Assembly (NCBI GenBank): GCA_016802295.1
Contig: JAESIW010000020.1
Location: forward strand, 361,508-425,507
Origin: Brachionus rotundiformis
Lineage: Eukaryota; Rotifera; Eurotatoria; Ploima; Brachionidae
Length of the DNA stretch: 64,000 bases
Reading direction: 5' to 3'
Positions 12,294 through 23,119 of this stretch are shown here, one piece after another. Made by a program: the position numbers and the translations under genes. Below the pieces are notes generated by a model. It had not been told where the DNA came from and ran no database searches. It saw nothing but the letters and a program-made list of their open reading frames with translations. The first letter of the stretch is position 1, and each line of letters starts with the position of its first letter.

Positions 12294-15162
12294 GTTAAAA
12301 CTAGGGTTGTTAAAATTCTAAATAAATTCTTTTTGGGATATATTTTTCCTTTTCAAATTTAGATATTCAAAATGAAAGAGAAATTAACTGTTTTGAAAAA
12401 TATTTTTTGGAATGAATTGATTAAATTTGTTTCGGAACTATGAATTTTATTTTATTATTATTGAAATTATTTTAATTTAAGGACATTAATCAAAAGTAAA
12501 AATCTAAGCAAACGAAATTAAAAAAAAACAAAATTAAGATTTTTTTTGTAAATAAATATAATCACTAAGACAATCCATATTTTATGTATTATATTTTATA
12601 AAATTTAATTGCTCCAGCCGGCTTGGATTTAATCTATTTCGCTGTTCATTCTGAATAATACCAGCAACGCTAAAAAGAGACTCGGCGGGCACTGAGGTAG
12701 CAGGAATGGATAATAATAGCTTTGCTACTTTACTTAAGCAAGGAAATGTTTTATCACAAACTTTAAAAAAATACAATGGACCCAATGCAAATGACTCCTT
12801 TAGATCTTTATCCTCAATAATTATACGATGGGTTTCATAAACTTCGAGCTCATTTTGTATTTGGCTAAATAAGTTAGGAGATTTATCTTCTTTTGCATCT
12901 GCAAGCTTTTCTAAAAAATTTATTTTACGCTCTCTCTTTAAAGCTTTATTCATCATTCTCCTTCTTGGTTGTAGGTTAGTCGATATAGGAGTTGAATTAA
13001 TTGTTTCAAAAATTTGAGCTGAGCTGTTGGAAGATGTTAAACATTGGCTATTTGTAATGTGCGATATTGGTGTTAATATTGTTGGCGAATTCATCATAAA
13101 TTTATCATTATAGATTTTGACTATGAAATTTTTAGCTCTTATTTTATAATTTATATTTTCTTCTTTATTTTTAATAAATGAGAGATTTTTGTAACGATAA
13201 TTTAAAAATGTTGAAGCAACAAATATGTCATTTTCAAGCAAATAAGTAAATCTTCCTTTTAAAGAGTTTAACAATTCATCTCTTAAACTTTTGAATGTAA
13301 CAGTTTCAAGCCTGATAGAATTTATTTGGTAATTCATTAGAGCGTACAGAGCTGGAAACACGATTGACATGGTGACATAATTTCGAGCACTTAAAATTTC
13401 TGTTAAATCTTTCAAACACTCCATTAAGTCGCAGTAGTCTTCAGCTAAAATTATTTCCAGTGGATTCAAAATTTTTTCTTTAATTGTATGATTTTCAAGA
13501 TCAAAAGCCATACTAGATAAAGCGTTCTTATTTAATAAAATTGATTCCAACATGTCAAATGTACTATTCCATCTTGTACTCACATCTTGAACTAATTTCC
13601 TATTGAACTCAAATTTTAACTGTTTTTGTTTCTCCATTAAGTTTTTAGTTAGATTGGTGCTATGTTTAAAAGAACCAACTAGTTTCTTAGCTTTACCAAT
13701 AATATCATTAAATTCAGATTTGTGTAAATTTGTTTCTTCAATTTTTACTCTGGTTTCTTGGTTGATGATTGTTTTTTTTAAGAGACCATCCTCATCAAAA
13801 TCTTTAACAGATAACACTTCGATGAAGTCATTATCTTTTTTAAAAATTTTTGTTTTTACAACTTTTATTTTTAAAAGATCATTAGCACACAGGTTTAACT
13901 TGTGAGCAAAACATGGCAAATATGCATTAAAATTTTCTACAGCTGATTTCATGTTTGATCCTGAGTCACATACAATTTTAAACACCTTTATTAAAGGAAA
14001 TGAAACATCGTTTTAATTAGTTTACAAAGGCATCTTCTAAATTTACCTTATTGACAAGATTCCACTCTTCTATTATTTCATTTAAAATTATAGACAAATT
14101 ATCTGATGTATGGCTACATTCAATATACTTTAAACAAAGTAATCTACTTATAAGTATAAAATTTCCATTAATGAAATGAGCTGTAACTCCCAAATAAGAT
14201 ATGTTAGAATTTGAGCTCCAAATATCACAGGTTAGCGAACAGAATTCAATCTTGCTTAATTCTTGCCTAACATATTGTTTAACCAAATTTGCCTAATAAT
14301 TATTAGAATTAATAATAAAAATAAATTTTATTCCAAATATTTATAAATTAAAACTTATATATCAAAATTTAATAATTTAAATTAATACTTTTTCAGGGAT
14401 AAGGACATTAGAGAATGTCTGTCGGCAAGGCACTACATAAGTAGGGATCGATTCTTGAAATAACTTTTTAAATTCGACTGTGTCAACAACAGAGATAGGA
14501 AGATTGTTACATACAATAAAATCGACAATTCTTGAATTAAGTGCCGTTTGCTTTTTGAGTGGGCAACTACTACGAGTTTCTGATTGAGATAAATCGTATT
14601 CTTCTGATTCTGAATCAGAGTAAAGTGCTAATTTAATTTTCTTATTATCTATTGATGTATTTTCAATTTTTTTATGAATAGTTTTTAAATGCCAACTCAA
14701 AGAGTTTGTTGCTCCATCAAACGGAACAATTTTTTCACACAGTGTGCAAATGCATCTACCATCTGCGTGCTCGATAATATAATTCCAAACCCATGAACGT
14801 TTCTGGTATTTTCTTTTAGTTTTAGCTTTAGGAGAATTAGACATTTTAATTTGAATGAAAAAGTCTTATAAATTGAAGATATTAAAACTTGATTTTTGAA
14901 TTTTATTTAATTAATGAATATTTTTTTGAAAGATCAAATAGATTTTTCGATTTTGGAATAGAAAATTTTGAAAGCACATGTTCTCTTTCAAATAAGTCTT
15001 TTTATTTTGTTTCAAACTATTCATAACATTTTTTTTTTAATAAGGAAATTTAAAATAAAGTATTTTAGAACTCCAGAAACTTAAATTTCAGCTTAAATTC
15101 AAAATAGAAAATTTGGAATTTTTCCAAATTTGATTTTTAATTTTATCAACCCTAGTTAAAAC
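12294..15162. mobile_element. hAT transposon with 8-bp target-site duplication, apparently complete
   Basis: The element is 12302-15154 (2853 bp). It starts TAGGGTTGTTAAAATT and ends with the complement of TAGGGTTGATAAAATT, a 16-bp inverted repeat with one mismatch. It is flanked by a perfect 8-bp duplication GTTAAAAC (12294-12301 and 15155-15162), as expected of hAT elements. It carries one uninterrupted spliced transposase gene on the minus strand. It is inserted in an older gag remnant. Confidence 0.92.
12582..14844 (-). CDS. hAT transposase with BED zinc finger, intact (three exons)
   Basis: The exons are 14844-14389, 14292-14026 and 13985-12582. All three join in phase 0, with GT/AG introns of 96 and 40 bases, giving 708 residues without a stop. 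The N-terminus has a BED finger (SWVWNYI, C-I-C-T-L-C, then H-LKTIH). Exon 2 carries CSLTCDIWSSNSNISYLGVTA, the first catalytic Asp region. Exon 3 starts KIVCDSGSNMKSAV with CFAHKLNLC, has VSTRWNSTFDML in the middle, and ends with the hAT dimerisation region (SIPATSVPAESLFSVAG...RNRLNP). The protein would bind the element ends and cut and paste it. With matching TIRs and TSD around it, the gene may still be active, but expression is unknown. Confidence 0.9.
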
Positions 15163-15215
15163 AGTAAAAAATGACTCAGACTCGGATGAATTTAATGGAT
15201 AAATTTTAAAAAAAA

Positions 15216-15989
15216 GAGTAATCATCTATTTTTGTTATTTAATTAAGGTTTAAATTCCATGGACAGATTGAAATAAGAATTAAAAGAAAATTAAATATCC
15301 ATTTTACAATTAAATAAAAAATTCAGTTTGTTGCATACAAAATAACGATTAACATTATTCAACATACAATATTCCATTTAGTAAAGATATTTTAATTAAG
15401 TCGATTAGTCAAGAGTTGCCAGTTTCAAGGAACCATTCAATCAAAAGAAAATAAAAATAAAATGGCAAATAACAGCAATATAAAGATCTTCACTCATTTA
15501 CGTCCAAATATCACATGTAAAATTTATCTTTGAATTACTAATTGCAAGGATATCCTTTAATTCTCTTTTTTTTTTATCATACTTTCTTTTAATCATTTCC
15601 CGAAAGTTTTCCTATCAGGAAGTACAAAACGTGGATTTAACGAAAAGATAAACTTTCAAAACTTTATATCATCTGCTTTGGACTAATTGTTCCTCCAGAA
15701 TTATCTTCAATCCCATTTACATGAATCTCATGTACGTTAGCTAAAAGAACAGCTAGCGAACTGGAATTAGTTTTGCAGGAGTTTTGCAAAAGCTAATTTT
15801 TTGAAATTATTTTCATGAGAAAAAAATACATTTTCAAAAGAAATCATTAAAAATTTTATTTTGAAATAGACTTTTTTATATTAGCTTAATATTTCAAAAT
15901 TTTTTTTAAAACAATTTATTTGTTTGTTTTGGATGCAGGCTTAGAATGGGCTCTAACAAGTCTCATTTTATACTAAATTTTACATCACT
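15216..15989. other. Non-coding stretch between hAT/gag and MULE relics
   Basis: AT-rich. Some short pieces (15400-15800) may be decayed N-terminal MULE or gag sequence, but nothing is recognisable. Confidence 0.4.
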
Positions 15990-17010
15990 TAAATTGTTAA
16001 GATCCGTTTCAATTTAACTAATCTTTCAATTTATCATATAGACGCAAATTATAAAATCACAAAAGCAAGATATCCTCTTGTAGTTATTGGGCGATCAGAC
16101 CATAATGGTACTTACCAATTTGTATATCAATAGTGAGTCACGAACAAACCGAAGATTTTATTCAATTTTTACAATCGTTAAAAGAGTTGTGTTCGGTTTA
16201 AAAATATTAATATTAATCCGACTTGTTTTTTTTAAAAAAGATGCTTGTGCCGCAAGTAAGAGTCTTTGAGTCGTGAAAATATGCATTATTCAAACGATAT
16301 GGATGAATTCGATTTAATCAAAGAAAAAGTGTTATATAATGGGATAATCAATATTTTTTAGAATTTAAAAAATATTTTGTCGATAGTTTGCTAAAGAGTG
16401 ATTTCAAATGCTGGAAAATTCATGTTTCAATTGTTGGATTTGAATCAACTTATAATACAGTTGAGAATTTTAATAGACGAATCAAAAAATTCTTTACGAA
16501 AAGAGAACTTTTAATTATACAATTGGCCAAATAATTGATATCTTATAGTTCGGTTCATAAACCTGATTTTGAATGCACTCGTTTTACAAATTCAAAAGTA
16601 AAAAAAATATCAAAATTTTTTCCAGACCAATCTTTTGTTCGTCAAAACCCACATTTAATAATCCAACAATGACTTACGTCAGTTCACTGTATCAATATAT
16701 TAAACAAAAGCTGTAGTTGCCGTTGGTTTTTAGGATATGTTATGTGTGGTCATTTATATAAAGCGAACGAGCTATTTGAATTCTTATTAACAGATGAACG
16801 ATGAACGCTAAGTTTGTAATAATACCACGTCCAGAAAGAAAGAGATATTAAAATTTCTAACAAGTGATGTTAATCCTGATAATGAGCTTGATGAATTTAT
16901 TAAAAGAAGACCTGCACGTCCAAAAAACGAAAAGCTGACGATATTATGCAGTCAAGCCGAAAAGAAATTGATGAATACCACCGAAGATAAAATCTGCTTT
17001 AAAAAATTTA
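15990..17010 (+). pseudogene. Mutator-like (MULE) transposase remnant with SWIM finger
   Basis: Broken frames read YPLVVIGRSDHNGTYQFVYQ (16069-16130), then the insert region, EFKKYFVDSLLKSDFKCW (16360-16415), NTVENFNRRIKKFFTKREL (16455-16510) and the SWIM zinc motif C-S-C-RWFLGYVMCGHLY (16710-16760). A basic tail RRPARPKNEK follows near 16915. This is the usual order of a MULE transposase core followed by SWIM and a GRPK-like tail. Many stops and shifts make it dead. Confidence 0.75.
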
Positions 17011-17409
17011 GTTAATTTTTTAATACTATTTTGAAATTTTTTATTACTTTATAAGAATTTTTTTATTTTTTTAGGTTTAATATACAATGCTATATGTAAT
17101 TCAATAGTTTTTTGCAAAAGTAAAGTAATTGGTTATTTAATTATCTTAAATTGTTTATTTGTTGTAATTACGAAAAATTAAGAGATAAAGAAAAAAATAA
17201 AAGCGATTATTTGTGTAATTTTTTTTCCTCTTCAATTTGATATATCACACTCGGAATAAAAATATAATTAACTATTAAATATTTATATTGAAAAAACTTC
17301 ATCAAAAAATAAAAATTTTTCACTCCTTTTTTGATTAATTCTTAAATAGCCTCAAATTTTTTAAATTGATATAGCCAACATGTTATTTATCCCCAAAATG
17401 TGTCTCTTC

Positions 17410-17910
17410 AACTAAATTTAGATATGAACTGATTTGTTCTGCTTTTGATCGAAGCCGTTATAGTAGACCTCGGAAGTTGACTTTTAGGAATGATAATTAC
17501 ATTTTTAGCGAAATATAAAGCCTACATCTAGCTATTAAAACGCCGCTGATTTTAAGTTTAAGACTCAAAGGGTTAGGATGAGTATACTGTAATGAGGTGT
17601 CTCAAAAAAAAAATTTTAGATTCACATACACAGGTCAGAAAACCCCTTTTAACTATAAAAGATAGACAAAAAAGTTATAAGTGGTGTAAACAGAGAATTA
17701 ATTGGACAGTTAATACTTAATTGGTCTAGAATTATTTTCAGTGACGAGTCCAATTTTGAGGTCTTCAATCGAAAGTCAAGAGGAATCGTAAAAAAATTTA
17801 AAAATGGTACTATCAGTTAAAAGAGGTTTTACACAAAGATTGGATAAAGATTCCAACTGAGTACTTTCAAAAGTTTATTGAATCTATGCCAAAAAAGATT
17901 TTTGGCTTGT
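17410..17910 (+). pseudogene. Tc1-like transposase fragment, internally deleted
   Basis: Reads RKPLLTIKDRQKSYKWCKQRINWTVN (17639-17715), then IIFSDESNFEVFNRKSRG (17725-17785) with the first catalytic Asp. After a gap comes VLHKDWIKIPTEYFQKFIESMPKK (17825-17900), the usual C-terminal end. The second and third catalytic residues are deleted. Stops and shifts are present. Confidence 0.75.
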
Positions 17911-18189
17911 TATAAGGAAAAAAACAGTTTTTTTTTATTTTCCTGCCTATTATAAATCCAAAAGCAATTCTTTTGTCAACGAAAAAAAAAAAATTCAAAA
18001 CTGTTTCAAAATACTGTATAAATGTTTCTGTAATTTTAAAAAAAAATATATATTTATAGTAATTGTACATTAATTTTTTCTTATTCTATAAAAATTCTTT
18101 TTCATTCGTTAGACGACTTTCCAATTCACAATGTATATTCTAAAACTATTAAGCCGGATATAAGAAATTCGAATTTGCACAATAAAAAA

Positions 18190-18347
18190 TTTCTGATGGA
18201 ACAAGAATTAATTTGGCTCACCATTTAAAACAAATTGCTCGAATGTGTGCTCAAATGAGACGCGACTTAAAAGAACAACCTCAGTTTAGTATTAGCTTAG
18301 TATTTTATCAAATAAAAAGATATTTTAATTTTAAATTTTTTTAATTT
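18190..18347 (+). pseudogene. Duplicated 3' end of the TARP-like gene, part 1
   Basis: This stretch is near-identical to the reverse complement of 34850-34985, covering the last codons and 3' flank of the TARP-like gene. It includes the CAQMRRD codons, then a one-base deletion that destroys the normal C-terminus. The copy continues after the LTR element at about 22934-23115. It is a partial gene duplication, not a functional gene. Confidence 0.75.
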
Positions 18348-18349
18348 AA

Positions 18350-18557
18350 TAAAGTCTCGATCTGGATTTTAGGGATCCAAGCCAAGTAATAAAAAAACAA
18401 TTAAATTTAGTTAAAGTTTATTTAAATGGAATCCAAAGTTATAACAAATAGTTAGTGGTTTATATAGTAGCTAGAACGTGTGTTTTAGCTGCAGTCAATC
18501 GAAGAACATGCAACTCTAAGTAGCATATAGAGAGATGTCAAGACTTGGGTCTTAACA
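18350..18557 (-). repeat. 3' LTR
   Basis: A 208-bp direct repeat of 22722-22929. In sense it begins TGTTAAGACC and follows a polypurine tract. Confidence 0.9.
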
Positions 18558-18559
18558 TA

Positions 18560-18571
18560 CCTCCCCCTTTT
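18560..18571 (-). promoter_or_regulatory. Polypurine tract of the LTR element
   Basis: On the minus strand AAAAGGGGGAGG lies two bases upstream of the TG that opens the 3' LTR, the expected primer site for plus-strand DNA synthesis. Confidence 0.8.
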
Positions 18572-18692
18572 ATTAGCAAAGAGTTCCAGCCTCTTAATTT
18601 TAGACCTTACTAATAAAACCACTAAAAAAACACAAAAAAACAAAAAGAAAAAAAAAACAAACAAAAGAAACTCAAAAAAATAAAGACTCACA

Positions 18693-19100
18693 CTAGTTAT
18701 AGAGGACTCTGTGGTAGTAGTTGTGGGCTAACTGCGAACGGCAAACTGGGAAACGTTCTCGGACTTTGCGATCGGAGTTGCGGACGTACCCGTACATACA
18801 GTTCTCGCACATGAGGTGTCCGCATTGCGTCGAGACGATTGAAGGGCAGTCTTCGAACTGCTCGAGGCACACTGGACATGGTCCTCCAATGAATCGATAG
18901 GCCTTTGTCATTGGTGGCCTGGGAAGTTGTCTGATCGACACAAAGTTTCGGCATTGGAAGCCCGCTGATTGGCAGCTTCAGTCTCCAGTCGCTGTTGCTG
19001 GCACTGCATGGTGCTCTGTCTTTTCTTCGCAAAGCTCCTCCATCAACCGAAACAGCCTTGGGGTCACTGACTCCTCCTGTCGATGGTGATTGATCGTGGT
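18693..19100 (-). pseudogene. Coiled-coil plus RING-finger-like frame at the 3' end of the LTR element
   Basis: At 18941-18693 the frame gives CPVCLEQF, then QCGHLMCENC, then RFPVCRSQ: a C3HC4 RING finger in which the seventh ligand is Phe instead of Cys. Just upstream, in shifted frames, are RLFRLMEELCEEKTE and QQQRLETEAANQRASNAE, which look like a coiled coil. I infer one ancestral coil-RING protein broken by two frameshifts. RING proteins usually act as ubiquitin ligases. Such a domain is not part of the standard gag-pol set. The GC content is clearly higher than the surrounding DNA. Confidence 0.6.
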
Positions 19101-19121
19101 CGGGCGTAGGTTAATCTCGAA

Positions 19122-19375
19122 TCAAATTTTGGTTTCGGGGATACCGACTTTGTTTAGGAAGTCGGTGGCTTCCTGGTGTATTGAGCTGTACTGATATCTT
19201 AGGAAAGCGTAATTTGTCTTCTGACAACCCCGGTTAGGAGCCATTCTTAGCCATTTGATCGGGCCGAACTTTTGTTTATATTTGTCCAGCTCTTCTCGGA
19301 GTATTTCGTTTGGATTTTGTACATTCGGGACGCCGTGTACCATAATGTCGTGTTCGTCTTGGATTTTTCGATTTT
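19122..19375 (-). CDS. RRM-like open frame between pol and the RING segment
   Basis: An open stretch of about 84 residues reads IQDEHDIMVHGVPNV, a helix-like EILREELDKYKQKFG, PIKWLRMAP, then TNYAFLRYQYSS and ATDFLNKVGI. The alternation of strand, helix, FGxI strand, RNP1-like YAFLRY and helix matches an RNA-recognition motif. It lies downstream of pol in the LTR element, where env would sit in other elements. RNA binding is inferred from the fold only. A stop separates it from the coil-RING frames. Confidence 0.5.
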
Positions 19376-19589
19376 AATGATTTTGAGTTTAAAATTTAGT
19401 AGTTATTGAAAAATTGCTTTGCAAAAATTAATAATTTGTGTCACATTTAACTTAACATTTTGATTCATATTTTAATAGAAAAAGAAAAGGTTCTTCTGGA
19501 TTACTCCTTTTTTTGTTTTTACATCATAACTAGAAACTATACAAAATATTATAAAATAACTAATTATTTAGAAAATAGTTCAATGAATA

Positions 19590-20275
19590 TTAGTATCCAA
19601 ACCTATCTACGGGTTTAATTGAGCGTTTGCTCCTCCTAAGAAGGTCTTGTCGATTAAAATATTGGTTTGGTTGAAATGTCTCATCCTCATCATCAGTTGA
19701 TTCTAAAACTGACTCGGATTGTGATACCAAATCTCTATTCGAATTAAATTCAGCAATTTCCTGGGCGTCACTTTGGATAGCAGTATCAATTTTGCTTGGC
19801 ATATTTTTAGTCGATTTAGTCTTCCATTTTTTCTTATTTGACTTTTTAAATAAACTTTTCTTGTCTTTACTATCATCCTCCACTACTGAGTCGTCATGAG
19901 GTTTGAGCTACTAAACGTTAGTGGTTGCATGGGTTGACCTGTGTTTGCATATGCCATATATTGTAAATACTCATCCCAATCATTTTGGTGCTCGTTGACG
20001 AAGCATGAAAGCATTGTTTTTAATGTGCGATTAAAACGCTCGGTCAAGCCGTCACATTCAGGGTGATATGGTGAAGTCTTGAGTTTATGAATGTCGAGTA
20101 GTTCATAGATTTTGGTTAAAAGTTCCGATTGAAAGTTTTTCGCACCGTCTGTTAGGATATTGATGAAGAGACCATGGATCATCATGAGGTTAATTAGACG
20201 CTTGGCGACGCTCTCAGCAGTAATGTTTTGAAGAGCGTAAAGTGCTACCCATTTTGAAAAATGATCACAAACCAC
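19590..20275 (-). pseudogene. Integrase and pol tail of the LTR element
   Basis: 20275-19883 gives DHFSKWVALYAL, LTDGAKNFQSELL and SPYHPECDGLTERFNRTLK: the retroviral-type integrase core with catalytic Asp, Asp and Glu (D of DHFSKW, D of TDGAKNF, E of TERFNR). A broken zinc-binding region precedes it. 19883-19590 is a Lys/Ser-rich acidic end closing with RRSKRSIKPVDRFGY, in another frame. The integrase joins cDNA to the host genome. Confidence 0.85.
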
Positions 20276-20934
20276 TAAAATGTAAATATTTCCATCTTTT
20301 GTAAGTGGGAGCGGATAATTTAATCACAGGTTACAAGCTGAGATGGTCTGGTGGGGAGAAGGGGTTGCAATTTAGGCTTGTGAAGGGTTTGTGAATTTTT
20401 TATTTTTTGTCAGGTAAGGCAATTTTTTACAAAAGTAATGGTTCTGTTCTTTAGAGCAGGTCTAAAGAATCTAGACAGGATTTTATCCAGAGTATTCCTG
20501 ACTCCCAAATGTCCGTGAAATATTAAGCAATGGATAAAAGTTATGTTTTAATAGAAAAATATCATTGAAAATTTTATTTACCATATGTTCCGGTAGTATT
20601 ATCAGTTTTTGAAACGATCCGTCTTCTTGTGGTTTAAACCAATACAAGAGTTGATCAACGAGTCGTAAGTCATCATAGTTCTCGTAAAAACCCTTTTAAG
20701 GTTTTTATTCAATTGCTCTTTTTCGATAATCGGCTTTGTGTTACCACTTTTCTCGATTAGTTGTTTAATCCACAGTATGCAACTTTCTTTGTCATGTTCT
20801 GCTGGCGTAATTAGAATATTGCAATGGGCCTCATCTTTTTCCTCAATTTTTATATTTTCGGAGATGAAGTTTATAATTTTGTCATCATCTTCTTCTGGTT
20901 GGTCGTCCGACTTGTCCTGGTTCTCCTGAACGTT

Positions 20935-21990
20935 CTATCTTGAAAGCGCATCCGCGTTTGAAATAATCTTGCTTCGATATATAATTCGAAAAGTATAGTT
21001 GTTAATTCTGATTAACCATCGGGCTAACCTTGAGTTTGGAGTTTTACAAGATAAGAGCCATGACAGCGGCTGATGATCAGTAACAATATCGAATTCTCGG
21101 CCATAAAGATATTGGTGAAATTGTTCGATGGCTAGTACGATGGCCAAAAGTTCTTTTTCGGTAATTTCGTTGGGCTTTGTTTAGTGGTTTACTAAATTAT
21201 GCTATTGGCCGCAAATTTCCATCCACTTCTTGGCTAAGCACTGCGCCAACGCCAGTGTTACTAGGGTCGGTTTCCAGGACAAACTTTTTTTTGAGATCTG
21301 GTAGTATGAGAATTTTATCTCGCGTAAGATAGTTTCTAAGTGTGTTGTATGCACAATTGTCGTTCCAGTTGAGTTCATGTTTGTTTGAGGTTTCTTCTTT
21401 TGTTGTTTGTTTGTATAATGGGGCGGCAATCTTAGCAAAATTTTCAATGAATTTTCGATAATATTGTGCAAGTCCAAGGAAGCTCTGAATTTAAGTCAAG
21501 GTTTTAGGCCGTTTGTATTGGAAAAGAGCTTTACATTTCGACTTTTCTGGCTTAATAGAACCACCTGAAATTACGTGTCCCAAAAATACTATCTCCTCCT
21601 TTGCTTCTTCACATTTTTTTATTTTAACTGAGAGTTGGAATTTTTTTAATTCGTTAACTACAAGTTCTATGTGTTGTAACCCTAACCCTAAAGTGTTCGA
21701 CCAGTGTCTCTGAAAGAATCAGAATATTATCCAAGAAAACCACTACAAATCCAGCAATAATGAATCTTTTCAACACTTAATTCATCGCTCTTTGAAATGT
21801 AGCTGGAGCGTTTGTGAGCCCCATCGGCATTACGAGGTACTCGAACAAACCCCATTCGCATGTGAATGCCGTTAGTTTTCTACACTCCTGTTTCATTAAA
21901 AATTGAAAATATCCCGTATAAAGATCAAGTTTTGTAAACCATCTCGATTGAACTAACAATGCATACATGTCCTCGTTGTTCAGAACCTCT
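20935..21990 (-). pseudogene. Reverse transcriptase and RNase H of the LTR element
   Basis: From 21968 the frame reads WFTKLDLYTGYFQFLM, TAFTCEWGLFEYLVMPMGLTNAP and ATFQRAMN. It continues broken to FLDNILIL, where the second Asp of the YxDD box is Asn. 21147-20935 gives the RNase H end (FDIVTDHQPLSWLL...IYRSKIISNADALSR). The order and motifs are those of Ty3/gypsy pol. The N-terminal RT and the protease are absent, since gag runs straight into mid-RT. Confidence 0.85.
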
Positions 21991-22390
21991 TTGATTTCCT
22001 CATAAGTGGCGTTTGGTCTTCGATTCAGGATATGTTGTTCAAGCTTGTTTAGGCATCTGTCTTCAATTAAAGCTAATAATGCACCTTGTCTTGTAACCTC
22101 ATTGCATGCCTCTCGAAACTCTTAAGCCACGAATTAAAGTCTCTGTCCTCAGGAAAACGACTAACCGAGTATGTAGGAACATTCAATACTGGTAGCGGAT
22201 ATTGTGTCTTGGATTTGTTAAACCAACTAATAGGGGAATTGATGAGAGTCCACGTGTTTTTTAATCCAGAACCATTAAACCACTTGATCCCAATTAGTAT
22301 GAAGACTAAAACCACAATCGAAATAACGAGTAAAACCGATTGGTTTAATTTCCAGAACTGTAAGAATTGGTACTCTACCTTCTCGGCCAA
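21990..22390 (-). CDS. Gag-like frame with an N-terminal hydrophobic segment
   Basis: MAEKVEYQFLQFWKLNQ is followed by a strongly hydrophobic stretch (about residues 18-36, LLVISIVVLVFILIG), then FPEDRDFNSWLKSFERHAMRL, typical of a gag matrix/capsid region. After a stop come LIEDRCLNKLEQHIL and NATYEEIKEVL. A predicted membrane segment near the gag start is unusual for Ty3/gypsy. The frame ends by deletion into RT. Confidence 0.55.
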
Positions 22391-22700
22391 AATGGAAAAA
22401 TAATCTGATATGTTAAATCTTTAGCATGTGGCATTGGATTCCTTTGGGTCTGTATTGGTTCGTATCGGAAAATGTATCCGATTTAATTGGTTAGCTGTTG
22501 CCTCATCATTTGATCAAATTTTGATTCCATGATATGTTTTGTTTGGTTGAATATTGTATATGAAAAGTTTTTAATGTCTCTTTGTATCGTCTCGTGTCGC
22601 AACACGTGACTGATTATAATAAATCGCAAAATATTATAATCTCTTGTATGTGTATACGTTTGTTCTCGTCAATGGAATCTCCTTAAATATATAGCAGAAT

Positions 22701-22717
22701 CCTCCCGTTGGGCACCA
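22701..22717 (-). promoter_or_regulatory. tRNA primer-binding site
   Basis: On the minus strand TGGTGCCCAACGGGAGG starts 4 bases after the end of the 5' LTR. TGG is complementary to the CCA end of a tRNA. The tRNA species was not determined. Confidence 0.75.
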
Positions 22718-22721
22718 AATG

Positions 22722-22929
22722 TAAAGTCTCGATCTGGATTTTAGGGATCCAAGCCAAGTAATAAAAAAACAATTAAATTTAGTTAAAGTTTATTTAAATG
22801 GAATCCAAAGTTATAACAAATAGTTAGTGGTTTATATAGTAGCTAGAACGTGTGTTTTAGCTGCAGTCAATCGAAGAACATGCAACTCTAAGTAGCATAT
22901 AGAGAGATGTCAAGACTTGGGTCTTAACA
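22722..22929 (-). repeat. 5' LTR
   Basis: A 208-bp direct repeat of 18350-18557, with no difference seen by eye. Confidence 0.9.
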
Positions 22930-22933
22930 ATTT

Positions 22934-23115
22934 GAATCAATATAATATATTGTGAATTTTAAAAATAAACAGATCAAAAATTATTCCCTTTTTGATGAAT
23001 TAAAATTTACTTAAAACTTGAATAAAAATTATTTAAAAAAATAGTGCAACATAGTGCAAAATCCTTTATTGCACTTTTTTCTCCCAAAAATAAAAAGTTG
23101 ATTTTCTTTTTTTAT
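22934..23115 (+). pseudogene. Duplicated 3' flank of the TARP-like gene, part 2
   Basis: Resembles the reverse complement of about 34620-34825 (ATTGTGAATTT, AACAGA, the GCAACATA repeat), continuing the copy cut by the LTR element. Identity is lower than in part 1. Confidence 0.6.
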
Positions 23116-23119
23116 GATT

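Larger units (their letters stand above)
11830..15215 (+). pseudogene. Retrotransposon gag remnant with zinc knuckles, split by the hAT element
   Basis: A Lys-rich stretch at 11998-12190 is followed in another frame by KCYKCGNEYPHRNR (12174-12215). Then comes a second knuckle KCHKCYEYGIFARYC (12224-12270), in which the expected His is Ile. The reading KHVKT stops at the hAT target site 12294-12301 and resumes after the hAT copy at 15155 as VKNDSDSDEFNG, then a stop. CCHC knuckles followed by an acidic end are typical of gag proteins of LTR elements. It is frameshifted and not functional. Confidence 0.6.
18350..22929 (-). mobile_element. Young Ty3/gypsy-type LTR retrotransposon, internally deleted
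   Basis: Two 208-bp LTRs (18350-18557 and 22722-22929) look identical by eye, so the insertion is recent. The sense strand is minus. The order is 5' LTR, primer-binding site (22717-22701), gag-like frame, RT, RNase H, integrase, basic pol tail, RRM-like frame, RING-like frame, polypurine tract, 3' LTR. Protease and the first half of RT are missing, and the coding frames are broken. AATTT occurs directly on both sides (18343-18347 and 22929-22933) and may be the target duplication. The element sits inside the partial copy of the TARP-like gene. Confidence 0.88.

Noticed and set aside
13603..13905. Plus-strand open frame of 100 codons
   Set aside because: Lies opposite the hAT transposase exon and has no features of its own.
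18485..18691. Hydrophobic Phe-rich open frame before the 3' LTR
   Set aside because: Produced by a T/A-rich run just before the polypurine tract; runs into the LTR.
18697..19032. Open frame of 111 codons overlapping the RING segment
   Set aside because: Another frame of the same GC-richer DNA without recognisable motifs; the RING frame explains the sequence better.
21670..21690. CCCTAACCCTAA resembling telomere repeat
   Set aside because: Only two units, inside an LTR element's RT region; too short to mean anything.
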